Shown: piece by piece, positions 33,482-41,706 of the stretch
Position numbering within the stretch: the stretch's first letter is position 1
How the letters are laid out: every line of letters begins with the position of its first letter
Source: Streptomyces sp. NBC_00353
Lineage (GTDB): Bacteria > Actinomycetota > Actinomycetes > Streptomycetales > Streptomycetaceae
Assembly: GCF_036108815.1 (NCBI RefSeq)
Contig: NZ_CP107985.1
Location: 6,817,501 to 6,881,500 of the forward strand
Direction: 5' to 3'
Length of the DNA stretch: 64,000 nucleotides
Program-made: the position numbers and the translations under genes
The notes under the pieces: model-generated
Told to the model about the DNA's origin: nothing
The model's database searches: none
Seen by the model: the letters and a program-made list of their open reading frames with translations, nothing else

Positions 33482-34744
33482 TCAGACGCTGCGGAACGCC
33501 AGCACCACGTTGTGTCCCCCGAACCCGAACGAGTTGTTGATCGCAGCGATCGACCCCTCCGGCAGCGGCCGCGGCTCATCGCGCACGATGTCCGCCTCCA
33601 CCGCCTCGTCGAGGTTCTCCACGTTGATCGTCGGCGGAGCCATCCGGTGGTGCAGCGCCAGAACCGTCGCGACGGTCTCGATGCCGCCCGCGCCACCGAG
33701 CAGGTGACCGGTCATCGACTTCGTCGCGGAGATCGCGACATGGTCGAGGTCGTCGCCCAGAACCTTGCGCAGAGCCTTCAGCTCCGCGACATCACCCTGC
33801 GGCGTCGACGTGGCGTGCGCGTTGAGGTGCACGACCTCCGACGGCTTGAGATCCGTCTGGTCCAGCAGGTTCTGCATGGCGGCAGCGATCCCGCGACCGG
33901 TCGGCTCGGGCTGGGCGATGTGGTGGGCGTCCGCGGACAGGCCCTGGCCCAGCACCTCGCAGTAGACCTTGGCGCCACGCGCGGCCGCGTGCTCCGCGGA
34001 CTCCAGGACGACGACACCGGCACCCTCGCCGAGCACGAAGCCGTCACGGCCCGTGTCGTACGGACGCGACGCCTTCTGGGGCTCGTCGTTGTTCTTGGAC
34101 ATCGCCATCATGTTGGCGAACGCCGCGATCGGCAGCGGGTGGATGGCCGCCTCGGTGCCACCGGCGAGGACCACGTCGGCACGGCCGGTGCGGATCATCT
34201 CGACGGCGTACCCGATGGCCTCGGCACCCGACGCACAGGCGGAGACCGGGGTGTGGACACCGGCCTGGGCGTTGACCTCCAGGCCGACGTTGGCGGCGGG
34301 GCCGTTGGGCATGAGCATGGGCACGGTGTGCGGGGAGACGCGGCGTACGCCCTTCTCCTTCAGCACGTCGTACTGGTCGAGCAAGGTGATCACGCCACCG
34401 ATGCCGGAGGCGATGACCGAACCGAGCCGCTCGGGCTGGATCGCGTCGTCCTCACCGGCCTTGCCGGTGAAGCCGGCGTCCGCCCACGCCTCGCGGGCCG
34501 CGATCAGCGCGAACTGCGCCGAGCGGTCCAGCTTGCGGGCGAGCGGGCGGGGCAGTACGTCGCCCGGGTCGACGGCCGCGAGGGCAGCGATCCGGACGGG
34601 CAGTTCGGCGAAACGTTCGCCCTCGAGAGGCTTGACGCCGGAACGACCGGCCATCAGACCTTCCCAGGTCGACGCGGAGTCGCCACCCAGCGGAGTGGTT
34701 GCGCCGATACCGGTGACGACCACGGTGCGATTGGTCGAGTTCAC
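33482..34744 (-). CDS. fabF: 3-oxoacyl-ACP synthase II (FabF)
   Basis: A 420-residue condensing enzyme that elongates acyl-ACP with malonyl-ACP in type II fatty-acid synthesis. The active-site Cys lies in VSACASGAEAIG and the two catalytic His in HATSTPQGD and TGHLLGGAG, with the KAS signature SFGFGGHN at the C-terminus. The GTG at 34744 (VNSTNRTVVVTGIG) is chosen, preceded by GGAGA at a somewhat long distance. It is last in the fabD-fabH-acpP-fabF operon, 77 bp after acpP. Only one KAS of this type is present, without a chain-length factor partner, so this is the housekeeping enzyme and not a polyketide ketosynthase. Confidence 0.95.
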   Translation of the reverse strand: MNSTNRTVVVTGIGATTPLGGDSASTWEGLMAGRSGVKPLEGERFAELPVRIAALAAVDPGDVLPRPLARKLDRSAQFALIAAREAWADAGFTGKAGEDDAIQPERLGSVIASGIGGVITLLDQYDVLKEKGVRRVSPHTVPMLMPNGPAANVGLEVNAQAGVHTPVSACASGAEAIGYAVEMIRTGRADVVLAGGTEAAIHPLPIAAFANMMAMSKNNDEPQKASRPYDTGRDGFVLGEGAGVVVLESAEHAAARGAKVYCEVLGQGLSADAHHIAQPEPTGRGIAAAMQNLLDQTDLKPSEVVHLNAHATSTPQGDVAELKALRKVLGDDLDHVAISATKSMTGHLLGGAGGIETVATVLALHHRMAPPTINVENLDEAVEADIVRDEPRPLPEGSIAAINNSFGFGGHNVVLAFRSV

Positions 34745-34821
34745 TGGAAAATCTTCTCCACGTGTAGAGGGTCGTGAATCAGCGGCGCCACCGCCGGGTG
34801 GCGACACACGAGCCGGCTGGA

Positions 34822-35070
34822 TCAGGCCTGGTGCTTCAGGATGTAGTCGGCAGCGTCGCCGACCGTCTTGAGGTTCTTGACGTCCTCGTCGGGGATCTTC
34901 ACGTCGAAGCGCTCTTCGGCGGCGACGACGACCTCGACCATGGACAGCGAGTCGACGTCCAGGTCGTCGGTGAAGGACTTGTCCAGCTGGACGTCCTCGA
35001 CCGGGATACCGGCGATCTCGTTGACGATCTCGGCGAGACCGTTGACGATCTCTTCCTGGGTGGCGGCCAT
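34822..35070 (-). CDS. acpP: acyl carrier protein
   Basis: An acidic 82-residue, four-helix protein carrying the 4'-phosphopantetheine on the Ser of DVDSLSMVEV. It shuttles growing acyl chains between the Fab enzymes. It sits between fabH and fabF on the same strand, in the standard Streptomyces order. Length and composition are normal for primary-metabolism ACP. Confidence 0.96.
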   Translation of the reverse strand: MAATQEEIVNGLAEIVNEIAGIPVEDVQLDKSFTDDLDVDSLSMVEVVVAAEERFDVKIPDEDVKNLKTVGDAADYILKHQA

Positions 35071-35133
35071 GTTGGCGCTCCTTCGATGTATTTCAGCAGG
35101 GTTCGGACGTCCGGACCGGAAGGTCCGGTGTGC

Positions 35134-36135
35134 CTAGGGGAGAGTAACGACCGTCGCGGCGTAGACGAGACCCGCCCCGAAGCCGATGACGAGCGCGGTG
35201 TCGCCGCTCTTCGCCTGACCGGTCGCCAGAAGCCGCTCCATAGCGAGCGGAATCGAGGCGGCGGAGGTGTTGCCGGTGGTCTCCACGTCGCGGGCGACCG
35301 TGACGTGTTCCGGCAGCTTCAGGGTCTTCACCATCGAATCGATGATCCGCATGTTGGCCTGGTGCGGGATGAAGACGTCCAGGTCTTCCGGAGCGATCCC
35401 GGCCGCGTCCAGCGCCTGCTGGGCGACCTTCGCCATCTCGAAGACGGCCCAGCGGAAGACCGCCTGGCCCTCCTGCGTGATGGCCGGGAACTTCTCGGGA
35501 CGCTCGGCGTGGAACTCGTCCCACGCCACGGTCTGCTTGATCGTGTCGGACTTGTCGCCCTCGGAGCCCCAGACCGTCGGGCCTATGGCGGGCACATTGG
35601 AGGGGCCGACGATGACCGCGCCTGCGCCGTCGCCGAAGAGGAAGGCCGTTGCCCGGTCCTCCAGGTCGGTCAGGTCGCTGAGCCGCTCCACGCCGATGAC
35701 CAGCACGTACTCGGCCGAGCCCTCGACGATCATGCCCTTGGCGAGGGTCAGGCCGTAGCCGAAGCCCGCGCAGCCGGCGGAGATGTCGAAGGCGGCGGGC
35801 CTGCCCGCGCCGACCTTGTGGGCGATCTCGGTCGCGACGGCCGGGGTCTGCTTGAAGTGCGAGACGGTGGAGACGATGACCCCGCCGATCTGCTCGGGCG
35901 TGATCCCGGCGTCGGCGATGGCCTTCCCGGCCGCCTCGACGGACATCGCGGCCACGGTCTCCTCCTCGGAGGCCCAGTGACGGGTGGCGATGCCGGACCG
36001 GGAGCGGATCCACTCGTCGGACGAGTCAATCTTCTCGAGAATCACCTCGTTGGGCACGACACGGGTCGGGCGGTAGCCGCCGACACCCATGATCCGTGCG
36101 TACGGGGCGCCCTGGCTGGGCTTGATCTTCGACAT
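35134..36135 (-). CDS. fabH: 3-oxoacyl-ACP synthase III (FabH)
   Basis: A 333-residue initiating condensing enzyme, which joins a short or branched acyl-CoA to malonyl-ACP. The catalytic triad is visible: Cys in ISAGCAGFGYGL, His in IPHQANMRII, and Asn in TGNTSAAS. In streptomycetes this enzyme selects branched starters, giving iso and anteiso fatty acids. It is 13 bp after fabD and precedes acpP by 63 bp in one operon. Confidence 0.95.
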   Translation of the reverse strand: MSKIKPSQGAPYARIMGVGGYRPTRVVPNEVILEKIDSSDEWIRSRSGIATRHWASEEETVAAMSVEAAGKAIADAGITPEQIGGVIVSTVSHFKQTPAVATEIAHKVGAGRPAAFDISAGCAGFGYGLTLAKGMIVEGSAEYVLVIGVERLSDLTDLEDRATAFLFGDGAGAVIVGPSNVPAIGPTVWGSEGDKSDTIKQTVAWDEFHAERPEKFPAITQEGQAVFRWAVFEMAKVAQQALDAAGIAPEDLDVFIPHQANMRIIDSMVKTLKLPEHVTVARDVETTGNTSAASIPLAMERLLATGQAKSGDTALVIGFGAGLVYAATVVTLP

Positions 36136-36148
36136 GCTCTCGGGCTCC

Positions 36149-37063
36149 TTAGGCGTCTGCGTGCTCGGAAATGAGCGCGCGGGCCGCGTCGAGGTCGTCG
36201 GGGGTCTTCAGCGCGAGGGTCTGCACCCCGGGCAGTGCGCGCTTGGCGAGACCGGTGAGGGTCCCGCCCGGGCAGGCCTCGATGAGCGCGGTGACGCCCA
36301 GCGCCTTGAAGGTCTCCATGCACAGGTCCCAGCGGACCGGGTTGGCGACCTGGCCGACCAGCCGGGAGATGACCTCGTCGCCCGTGGCGACCGTCTTTCC
36401 ATCGGCGTTCGAGACATATGTCACGGTCGGGTCGGCGACCGTCAGTGCCGCGGCGGCCTCGCGGAGCCGGTCGACCGCAGGGGCCATGTGGTGCGTGTGG
36501 AAGGCGCCGGCGACCTTGAGGGGCACCACGCGGCGCACGCCCTCGGGCTTGTCCTCGATCAGCGCGGCGATCTGCGCGGCGGTGCCGGCGGCGACGATCT
36601 GACCGCCCCCGTTGACGTTCGCCGGGGTCAGGCCGAGCTTCTCCAGGTGCGGGACCGTCACCTCGGGCTCGCCGCCGAGCAGCGCGGCCATGCCGGTCTC
36701 GGTGATCGCGGCGGCGTCGGCCATGGCGAGCCCACGGGTGCGTACGAGACGGAGCGCGGCCTCGTCGTCGAGAACGCCCGCGAGAGCTGCGGCGGTGATC
36801 TCACCGACGCTGTGACCTGCGACGACACCGGGCGACGCGTCAAGCGCGGCAGCGGACAGCAGACCCGCGGCGACCAGCAGCGGCTGTGCCACCGCGGTGT
36901 CGCGGATCTCGTCCGCGTCGGCCCGGGTGCCGTAGTGGGCAAGGTCGAGCCCGATGGCGTCGGACCATGCCGCGATGCGGTCGGTGGCACCGGGGAGGTC
37001 GAGCCAGGGAGTCAGGAAGCCGGGCGTCTGAGCGCCTTGGCCGGGAGCGACGAGTACGAGCAC
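36149..37063 (-). CDS. fabD: malonyl-CoA:ACP transacylase (FabD)
   Basis: A 304-residue transacylase that loads malonyl units onto ACP and commonly also serves polyketide synthases. The nucleophile lies in VVAGHSVGEITA, and the protein opens APGQGAQTPGF; GAFHTHHM carries the catalytic His. The GTG at 37063 (VLVLVAPGQG) is chosen over a GTG two codons upstream because GAGAGAG then has normal spacing. It heads the fab operon. The promoter, with a palindrome at the -35 box, lies between it and fasR. Confidence 0.94.
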   Translation of the reverse strand: MLVLVAPGQGAQTPGFLTPWLDLPGATDRIAAWSDAIGLDLAHYGTRADADEIRDTAVAQPLLVAAGLLSAAALDASPGVVAGHSVGEITAAALAGVLDDEAALRLVRTRGLAMADAAAITETGMAALLGGEPEVTVPHLEKLGLTPANVNGGGQIVAAGTAAQIAALIEDKPEGVRRVVPLKVAGAFHTHHMAPAVDRLREAAAALTVADPTVTYVSNADGKTVATGDEVISRLVGQVANPVRWDLCMETFKALGVTALIEACPGGTLTGLAKRALPGVQTLALKTPDDLDAARALISEHADA

Positions 37064-37118
37064 CCTCACACTCTCTCTTGTGAACGGTCCGGAACACCCG
37101 TGGGGACAGGGACGAAGA

Positions 37119-37148
37119 ACCGTAGGGGGAATTGTTGAAGTTCGACAA
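37119..37148 (-). promoter_or_regulatory. fabD promoter with candidate FasR operator
   Basis: On the minus strand, TTGTCG (37148-37143) and TACGGT (37124-37119) are spaced by 18 bases. A 17-bp imperfect palindrome at 37132-37148, TTGTTGAAGTTCGACAA on the plus strand, covers the -35 box and lies immediately beyond the fasR stop. FasR is known in S. coelicolor to activate fabDHPF from a site upstream of fabD. Confidence 0.55.
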
Positions 37149-37152
37149 AAGT

Positions 37153-38358
37153 CTAGGACTGGGGATCTCTGTCGGCCAGACGCCCCAGAATCAGGGCGAT
37201 GCGCAGAGTGAACGCGGAGCGGACATCGGAAGGCGACCATCCGGTGACGTCCGTCACACGTCGGAGCCGGTAGCGCACGGTGTTGGGGTGGACGAACAAC
37301 ATCCGGGCAGCGCCCTCCAGACTGCTCGCCTGTTCCAGATACACGCTCAGCGTTTCCAGCAGCGCGGAGCCCGCCTCTTCCAGCGGTCTGTAGATCTCCT
37401 CCACCAGTTGGTCACGCGCGGCAGGGTCGCCCGCCATGGCGCGCTCCGGCAGCAGATCGTCGGCCAGGACCGGCCGCGGAGCGTCCTGCCAGGCGCTGCA
37501 CGCCTTGAGCCCGGCGGCGGCGGCCTGCGCGGACCGGGTGGCCGCAAGGAGGTCCGACACCACCGGTCCGGCCACGACGGGACCGGCCGCGTACGGGCCG
37601 ATCAGGGCCTTCGCGACATGCAGCGGGTTGTCGCTGCCGCCCGCGATGACGACCAGCCGGTTGCCGAGCACCCCGGTCAGCACCTGGAGCTTGGCGTGCC
37701 GGGCGGCCCGCCGGATCGCCTCGACGGTCAGTTCGCTGTCGCCGTCGGGGGCCGTACCGAGGACCACACAGACATGTTCGGGGGAGTTCCAGCCGAGTGC
37801 GGCGGCCCGCGACACGGCGCCCTCGTCGGCCTCGCCGGACAACACCGCGTTCACCACGAGTGATTCGAGCCGGGCATCCCAGGCGCCGCGCGCCTCGGCG
37901 GCCTGCGCGTACACCTGCGCGGTCGCGAAGGCGATCTCCCGCGCGTAGACGAGCAGCGCCTCGCGCAGCACCGATTCGTCGCCGGGCGCGGCGACCTCCT
38001 CGATCGCGGCCTCCATCACCTCGATCGTCGTCCGCACCATCTCGACGGTCTGGCGCAGCGTGATGGCCCGGGTCAGCTCGCGCGGGGCCGTACCGAACAC
38101 ATCGGTGGAGATGGCCTGCGGGGTCTCCGGGTGGCGGAACCACTCGGTGAAGGCGGCGATTCCGGCCTGGGCCACCAGGCCGATCCAGGACCGGTTCTCC
38201 GGTGGCATCGCCCGGTACCACGGCAGCGACTCGTCCATGCGGGCGATCGCGTTCGCGGCCAGCCGGCCGGAGGACTGCTCCAGTCGCTTCAGGGTCGCGG
38301 CATGCAGGTGGGCGTCATTCGCAGCGGGCTGCTCAGGATCGGATCGGGGCACGAACAC
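37153..38358 (-). CDS. fasR: fatty-acid biosynthesis regulator FasR (PucR/CdaR type)
   Basis: A 401-residue transcription factor. The bulk (about 20-330) is a sensory region including a GGDEF-like degenerate fold, and the C-terminus is a PucR-type helix-turn-helix (ASSLEGAARMLFVHPNTVRYRLRRV). Directly upstream of fabD and on the same strand, it matches FasR of S. coelicolor, an activator of the fab operon. The GTG at 38358 has AAGG ahead of it. A second GTG two codons further in is possible. Confidence 0.9.
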   Translation of the reverse strand: MFVPRSDPEQPAANDAHLHAATLKRLEQSSGRLAANAIARMDESLPWYRAMPPENRSWIGLVAQAGIAAFTEWFRHPETPQAISTDVFGTAPRELTRAITLRQTVEMVRTTIEVMEAAIEEVAAPGDESVLREALLVYAREIAFATAQVYAQAAEARGAWDARLESLVVNAVLSGEADEGAVSRAAALGWNSPEHVCVVLGTAPDGDSELTVEAIRRAARHAKLQVLTGVLGNRLVVIAGGSDNPLHVAKALIGPYAAGPVVAGPVVSDLLAATRSAQAAAAGLKACSAWQDAPRPVLADDLLPERAMAGDPAARDQLVEEIYRPLEEAGSALLETLSVYLEQASSLEGAARMLFVHPNTVRYRLRRVTDVTGWSPSDVRSAFTLRIALILGRLADRDPQS

Positions 38359-38431
38359 AAGACTGCCTTATCGGACCACGGGCACGGAGGGCCGGGGCGG
38401 CCGCGGGTCGTACTGCCGAGTAGCGGACGGC

Positions 38432-38500
38432 CGGTTTCCGACCGGACACGGCCGGTCCCGGACCGGGATCCGGCCGTCCCCGACCGGGACACAGGGGGCG
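38432..38500. repeat. imperfect ~21-bp tandem repeats between fasR and pirin genes
   Basis: Three degenerate copies of a CGGCCGGTnnCCGACCGGGA-like unit, each itself partly palindromic. They lie in the divergent promoter region. Confidence 0.6.
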
Positions 38501-38523
38501 CCCGGCCGGGCTACCGTGGACCC

Positions 38524-39180
38524 GTGATTTCCGTACAGCGCGCGGACGACCGGTATACGGGCGGCGACGAGGCCGCGGGCATCCTGTCCCGGCACGCCTT
38601 CTCCTTCGGCTCCTTCTACGACCCGGACAACCTGCGCTTCGGCGCGATCCTGGCCTGCAACGAGGAACGGCTGGCGCCCGGTGCGGGCTTCGACGAACAC
38701 CCGCACAGCCACACGGAGATCGTCACCTGGGTCGTCGAGGGTGAACTGACCCACCGCGACTCGGCCGGTCACGCCACGGTCGTACGGGCCGGGGACGTCC
38801 AGCACCTCAGCTCGGCGGCCGGGGTACGCCACGTCGAACGCAACGACGGGGACATACCGCTGACGTTCCTTCAGATGTGGCTGGCGCCGCTCGAACCGGG
38901 TGGCGAACCCTCGTACACGACCGTCCCCGGCATCGCCGACTCCACCCCGTACGCCCTCCCGGAAGCCGGAGCGATGCTGCATGTGCGCAGGCTGGCCGCC
39001 GGGGAGCGCACGGCGGTGCCGGACGCGGCGCGGGCGTATGTGCACGTGATCGGCGGCGAGGTGCGGCTCGACGGCGAGACGCTCGGTCCTGGGGACGCGG
39101 CGCGGATCACCGGGGCGGTGGGGCTGGAACTGGTGGCCGAGGCGCCGGCGCAGGTGCTGGTGTGGGAGCTGTCGGGCTGA
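38524..39180 (+). CDS. pirin-family bicupin protein
   Basis: A 218-residue pirin. The N-terminal cupin has the metal-binding HPHSHTEIVTWVVEGEL motif (His-His-His) and the later Glu in GVRHVERND. The C-terminal cupin is degenerate. Pirins act as quercetinases or redox-sensitive cofactors, and the role here is unknown. The start is GTG at 38524 with TACCGT seven bases ahead and no ribosome binding site, so the mRNA is probably leaderless. Divergent from fasR across a repeat-rich region. Confidence 0.88.
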   Translation: MISVQRADDRYTGGDEAAGILSRHAFSFGSFYDPDNLRFGAILACNEERLAPGAGFDEHPHSHTEIVTWVVEGELTHRDSAGHATVVRAGDVQHLSSAAGVRHVERNDGDIPLTFLQMWLAPLEPGGEPSYTTVPGIADSTPYALPEAGAMLHVRRLAAGERTAVPDAARAYVHVIGGEVRLDGETLGPGDAARITGAVGLELVAEAPAQVLVWELSG

Positions 39181-39211
39181 GCGAGGCCTCGGCCGGAGCC
39201 GGCTGAGGGCG

Positions 39212-40036
39212 CTACCCCGCTGAACGTACGAGCTCCGCGAGCACCGCGTCCGTGAGCGGCGGCCAGACCTCGGTCGCCCACGGGCCGAAGGCCCGGTCGG
39301 TCAGGGCGATGCACGCCGCGCCCGCGGCCGGGTCGATCCACAGGAACGTTCCCGACTGCCCGAAATGCCCGAAGGTCGCGGGTGACGAGGAACTGCCCGT
39401 CCAGTGCGGCGACTTGTGGTCCCTGATCTCGAAGCCGAGCCCCCAGTCGTTGGGGTTCTGATGGCCGTAGCCCGGCAGGACGCCCTTCAGGCCGGGGTGT
39501 ACGACGGTCTGCGCGGCCAGCACCGTACGCGGATCGAGCAGCCGCGGGGCCTGCACCTCCGCCGCGAACCGCAGCAGGTCGTCGACGGTCGAGACGCCGT
39601 CCCGGGCGGGCGAGCCGTCCATCGTCGTCGATGCCATGCCCAGCGGCTCCAGGACCGCCTGGCGCACATACTCGGGGAACGGGATGTCGGTGGCCTTGGC
39701 GATGTGGTCGCCGAGCACCTCGAAGCCCGCGTTGGAGTAGAGCCGCCGGGTGCCGGGAGCGGCCGTCACCCGGTGTTCGTCGAAGGCGAGCCCGCTGGTG
39801 TGCGCGAGCAGATGCCGGACGGTGGAACCCTCGGGTCCGGCCGGTTCGTCGAGCTCCACCGCGCCTTCCTCGTACGCCACGAGCGCGGCATAGGCGGCGA
39901 TCGGCTTGGTGACGGAGGCGAGCGGGAAGCGGTGCGCGGTCGGCCCGTGACTGCCGACGACGGTGCCGTCCGCTCGTACGACGGCGGCCGCCGCGGTGGG
40001 GACGGGCCAGTTCTCTATCATCGCCAGGCTCTGCAT
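39212..40036 (-). CDS. serine hydrolase of the beta-lactamase/esterase class C fold
   Basis: A 274-residue protein. The nucleophile motif SVTK lies near residue 42, the YSN motif follows (RRLYSNAGFEVLG), and HFGQSG takes the place of the KTG triad. This set is typical of class C beta-lactamase-like esterases and D-alanyl-peptidases. There is no signal peptide, so a periplasmic-type lactamase is unlikely and an intracellular esterase more probable. The start has no ribosome binding site. It is divergent from the MerR gene. Confidence 0.87.
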   Translation of the reverse strand: MQSLAMIENWPVPTAAAAVVRADGTVVGSHGPTAHRFPLASVTKPIAAYAALVAYEEGAVELDEPAGPEGSTVRHLLAHTSGLAFDEHRVTAAPGTRRLYSNAGFEVLGDHIAKATDIPFPEYVRQAVLEPLGMASTTMDGSPARDGVSTVDDLLRFAAEVQAPRLLDPRTVLAAQTVVHPGLKGVLPGYGHQNPNDWGLGFEIRDHKSPHWTGSSSSPATFGHFGQSGTFLWIDPAAGAACIALTDRAFGPWATEVWPPLTDAVLAELVRSAG

Positions 40037-40110
40037 GACTACGAGACTAAGACCTGCCGCCGAACACCCGTCATCCGGCCGGTGGCCGGAAAACCTGTCG
40101 CTGATGGCGC

Positions 40111-40141
40111 TTGCTTCGAGTGCACTCCAAGGTTCTAGCGT
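40111..40141 (+). promoter_or_regulatory. MerR-type promoter with 19-bp spacer and operator palindrome
   Basis: TTGCTT (40111-40116) and TAGCGT (40136-40141) are 19 bases apart, the stretched spacing that MerR activators correct by twisting DNA. The dyad CTTCGAGTGCACTCCAAGG (40114-40132) fills the spacer. The predicted start of transcription falls at or next to the merR ATG. Confidence 0.75.
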
Positions 40142-40148
40142 GGAGGCC

Positions 40149-40604
40149 ATGACGGTGATGGAGAGCACTACCGCGACGACCGACGCCTGTGCATCCGCTC
40201 CACGGGCGCATCCACGCCCCGAGGGCCAGGACCGCTACACCATCAGCGAGGTCGCGGCCTTCACCGGGCTCACCGCGCACACCCTGCGCTGGTACGAGCG
40301 GATCGGCCTGATGCCGCACGTCGACCGGTCGCACACCGGCCAGCGCCGGTTCACCAATCGCGATCTGGACTGGCTGGCCTTCGTGGGCAAGCTGCGGCTG
40401 ACCGGGATGCCGGTCGCCCACATGGTCCGGTACGCGGAGCTGCTGCGGGAGGGCGAGCACACCTTCGAGGAGCGGCAGGAGCTGCTGGAGGCGACCCGCC
40501 GCGATGTGAAGACGCGGATCGCGGAGCTCCAGGACACCCTCGCCGTCCTCGATTACAAGATCGACTTTTATGCGGGCGCCCGGCGGGCGTCGGAAAGGCC
40601 TTGA
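40149..40604 (+). CDS. MerR-family regulator of an aldo-keto reductase operon
   Basis: A 151-residue activator. The N-terminal winged helix reads YTISEVAAFTGLTAHTLRWYERIGLMPHVDRS, followed by a dimerisation coil (LLREGEHTFEERQELLEATRRD). There is no metal-binding Cys, so it is likely a drug or small-molecule sensor. The ATG at 40149 overlaps the predicted start of transcription, so the mRNA may be leaderless; GGAGG also lies two bases ahead, and a second start nine bases downstream would fit this GGAGG better. The aldo-keto reductase gene follows five bases after the stop. Confidence 0.9.
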   Translation: MTVMESTTATTDACASAPRAHPRPEGQDRYTISEVAAFTGLTAHTLRWYERIGLMPHVDRSHTGQRRFTNRDLDWLAFVGKLRLTGMPVAHMVRYAELLREGEHTFEERQELLEATRRDVKTRIAELQDTLAVLDYKIDFYAGARRASERP

Positions 40605-40609
40605 ACCTG

Positions 40610-41626
40610 ATGACCGACAACAAGATCGCAACTGTGGAGCTCGGCAACGGCGGCCCGCAGGTGGGCGTGCAGGGACTCGGCTGCATGGGTATGAGCGAGT
40701 TCTACGGGGACACCGACGAAGCCGCCGCCCGGGACACCCTGGAGGCCGCACTGGAGGCGGGCGTCACGCTCTTCGACACCGCGGACATCTACGGCAGCGG
40801 TGCCAACGAGACGTTCCTCGCCCCGTTCGTGGGGGCGCACCGGGACGAGATCACGCTCGCCACGAAGTTCGCCATAGAGCGCAAGGACGACGACCCGCAG
40901 TACCGGGCGGTGCGCAACGACCCCGCGTACATCCGCCAGGCCGTCGAGGACAGCCTGCGCCGACTGAACACCGACGTCATCGACCTGTACTACATGCACC
41001 GTCGCGACCCCTCCGTGCCGCTGGCCGAGTCCGTCGGCGCGATGGCCGAGCTCGTGCAGCAGGGCAAGGTCAAGCAGCTCGGGCTGAGCGAGGTGACCGG
41101 CGCGGAGCTGCGCGAGGCGTACGCGGTGCACCCGATCGCCGCCCTGCAGTCGGAGTGGTCGCTCTTCAGCCGGGACGTCGAGCGCAGCGCCGTGTCCGCG
41201 GCGGTCGAACTCGGGGTCACCTTCGTGCCCTACTCGCCGCTCGGCCGCGGTTTCCTGACCGGGGCGTTCGCCGACGCCGCCAAGGACCTGTCCAAGGGCG
41301 ACTTCCGTCAGTACCAGCCCCGCTTCACCGGCGAGAACGCGAAGACGAACGCCGCGCTCCTGGAACCGGTCCACAAGATCGCGGCGGCGCACGGGGCGAC
41401 GGCCGCGCAGGTGGCGCTCGCCTGGGTGCAGCAGCGCGCCGAGGTGCACGGTCTGACCGTGGTTCCGATCCCCGGCACGCGCAAGCGCAGCCGGCTGCTG
41501 GAGAACGTCGGGGCGACCCGGCTCACCCTCACGCCGGAGGAGCTGGCCGTGCTGGAGCCGATCGCCGGCCAGGTGGCGGGCGACCGCTACCCGGACATGA
41601 GCTCGACGTCGGCGGCGCGCGAGTAG
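40610..41626 (+). CDS. aldo/keto reductase
   Basis: A 338-residue NADPH-dependent reductase. The catalytic tetrad appears as Asp and Tyr in FDTADIYGSG, Lys in LATKF and His in YYMHRRDP. The NADPH-binding end reads VVPIPGTRKRSRLLEN. It probably reduces reactive aldehydes or ketones. It is cotranscribed with and probably induced by the MerR protein encoded just upstream. Confidence 0.93.
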   Translation: MTDNKIATVELGNGGPQVGVQGLGCMGMSEFYGDTDEAAARDTLEAALEAGVTLFDTADIYGSGANETFLAPFVGAHRDEITLATKFAIERKDDDPQYRAVRNDPAYIRQAVEDSLRRLNTDVIDLYYMHRRDPSVPLAESVGAMAELVQQGKVKQLGLSEVTGAELREAYAVHPIAALQSEWSLFSRDVERSAVSAAVELGVTFVPYSPLGRGFLTGAFADAAKDLSKGDFRQYQPRFTGENAKTNAALLEPVHKIAAAHGATAAQVALAWVQQRAEVHGLTVVPIPGTRKRSRLLENVGATRLTLTPEELAVLEPIAGQVAGDRYPDMSSTSAARE

Positions 41627-41672
41627 CCGTTCCGGGGGTCCGGGGCGCCCCGGCCCCGTTCTCCCCGTAAGT

Positions 41673-41706
41673 GCCGGACGGGCTGGTTCTCTCCCGTCCG
41701 TCCGGC
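41673..41706. terminator. hairpin between convergent AKR and DUF4429 genes
   Basis: GGACGGG and CCCGTCC form a seven-base stem, extendable with mismatches on both sides, located just before the convergent gene's stop. Confidence 0.5.

Noticed and set aside
33482..37063. A type II polyketide cluster
   Set aside because: There is one FabF-type KAS without a chain-length factor, together with FabH, FabD, ACP and FasR; this is the housekeeping fatty-acid locus.
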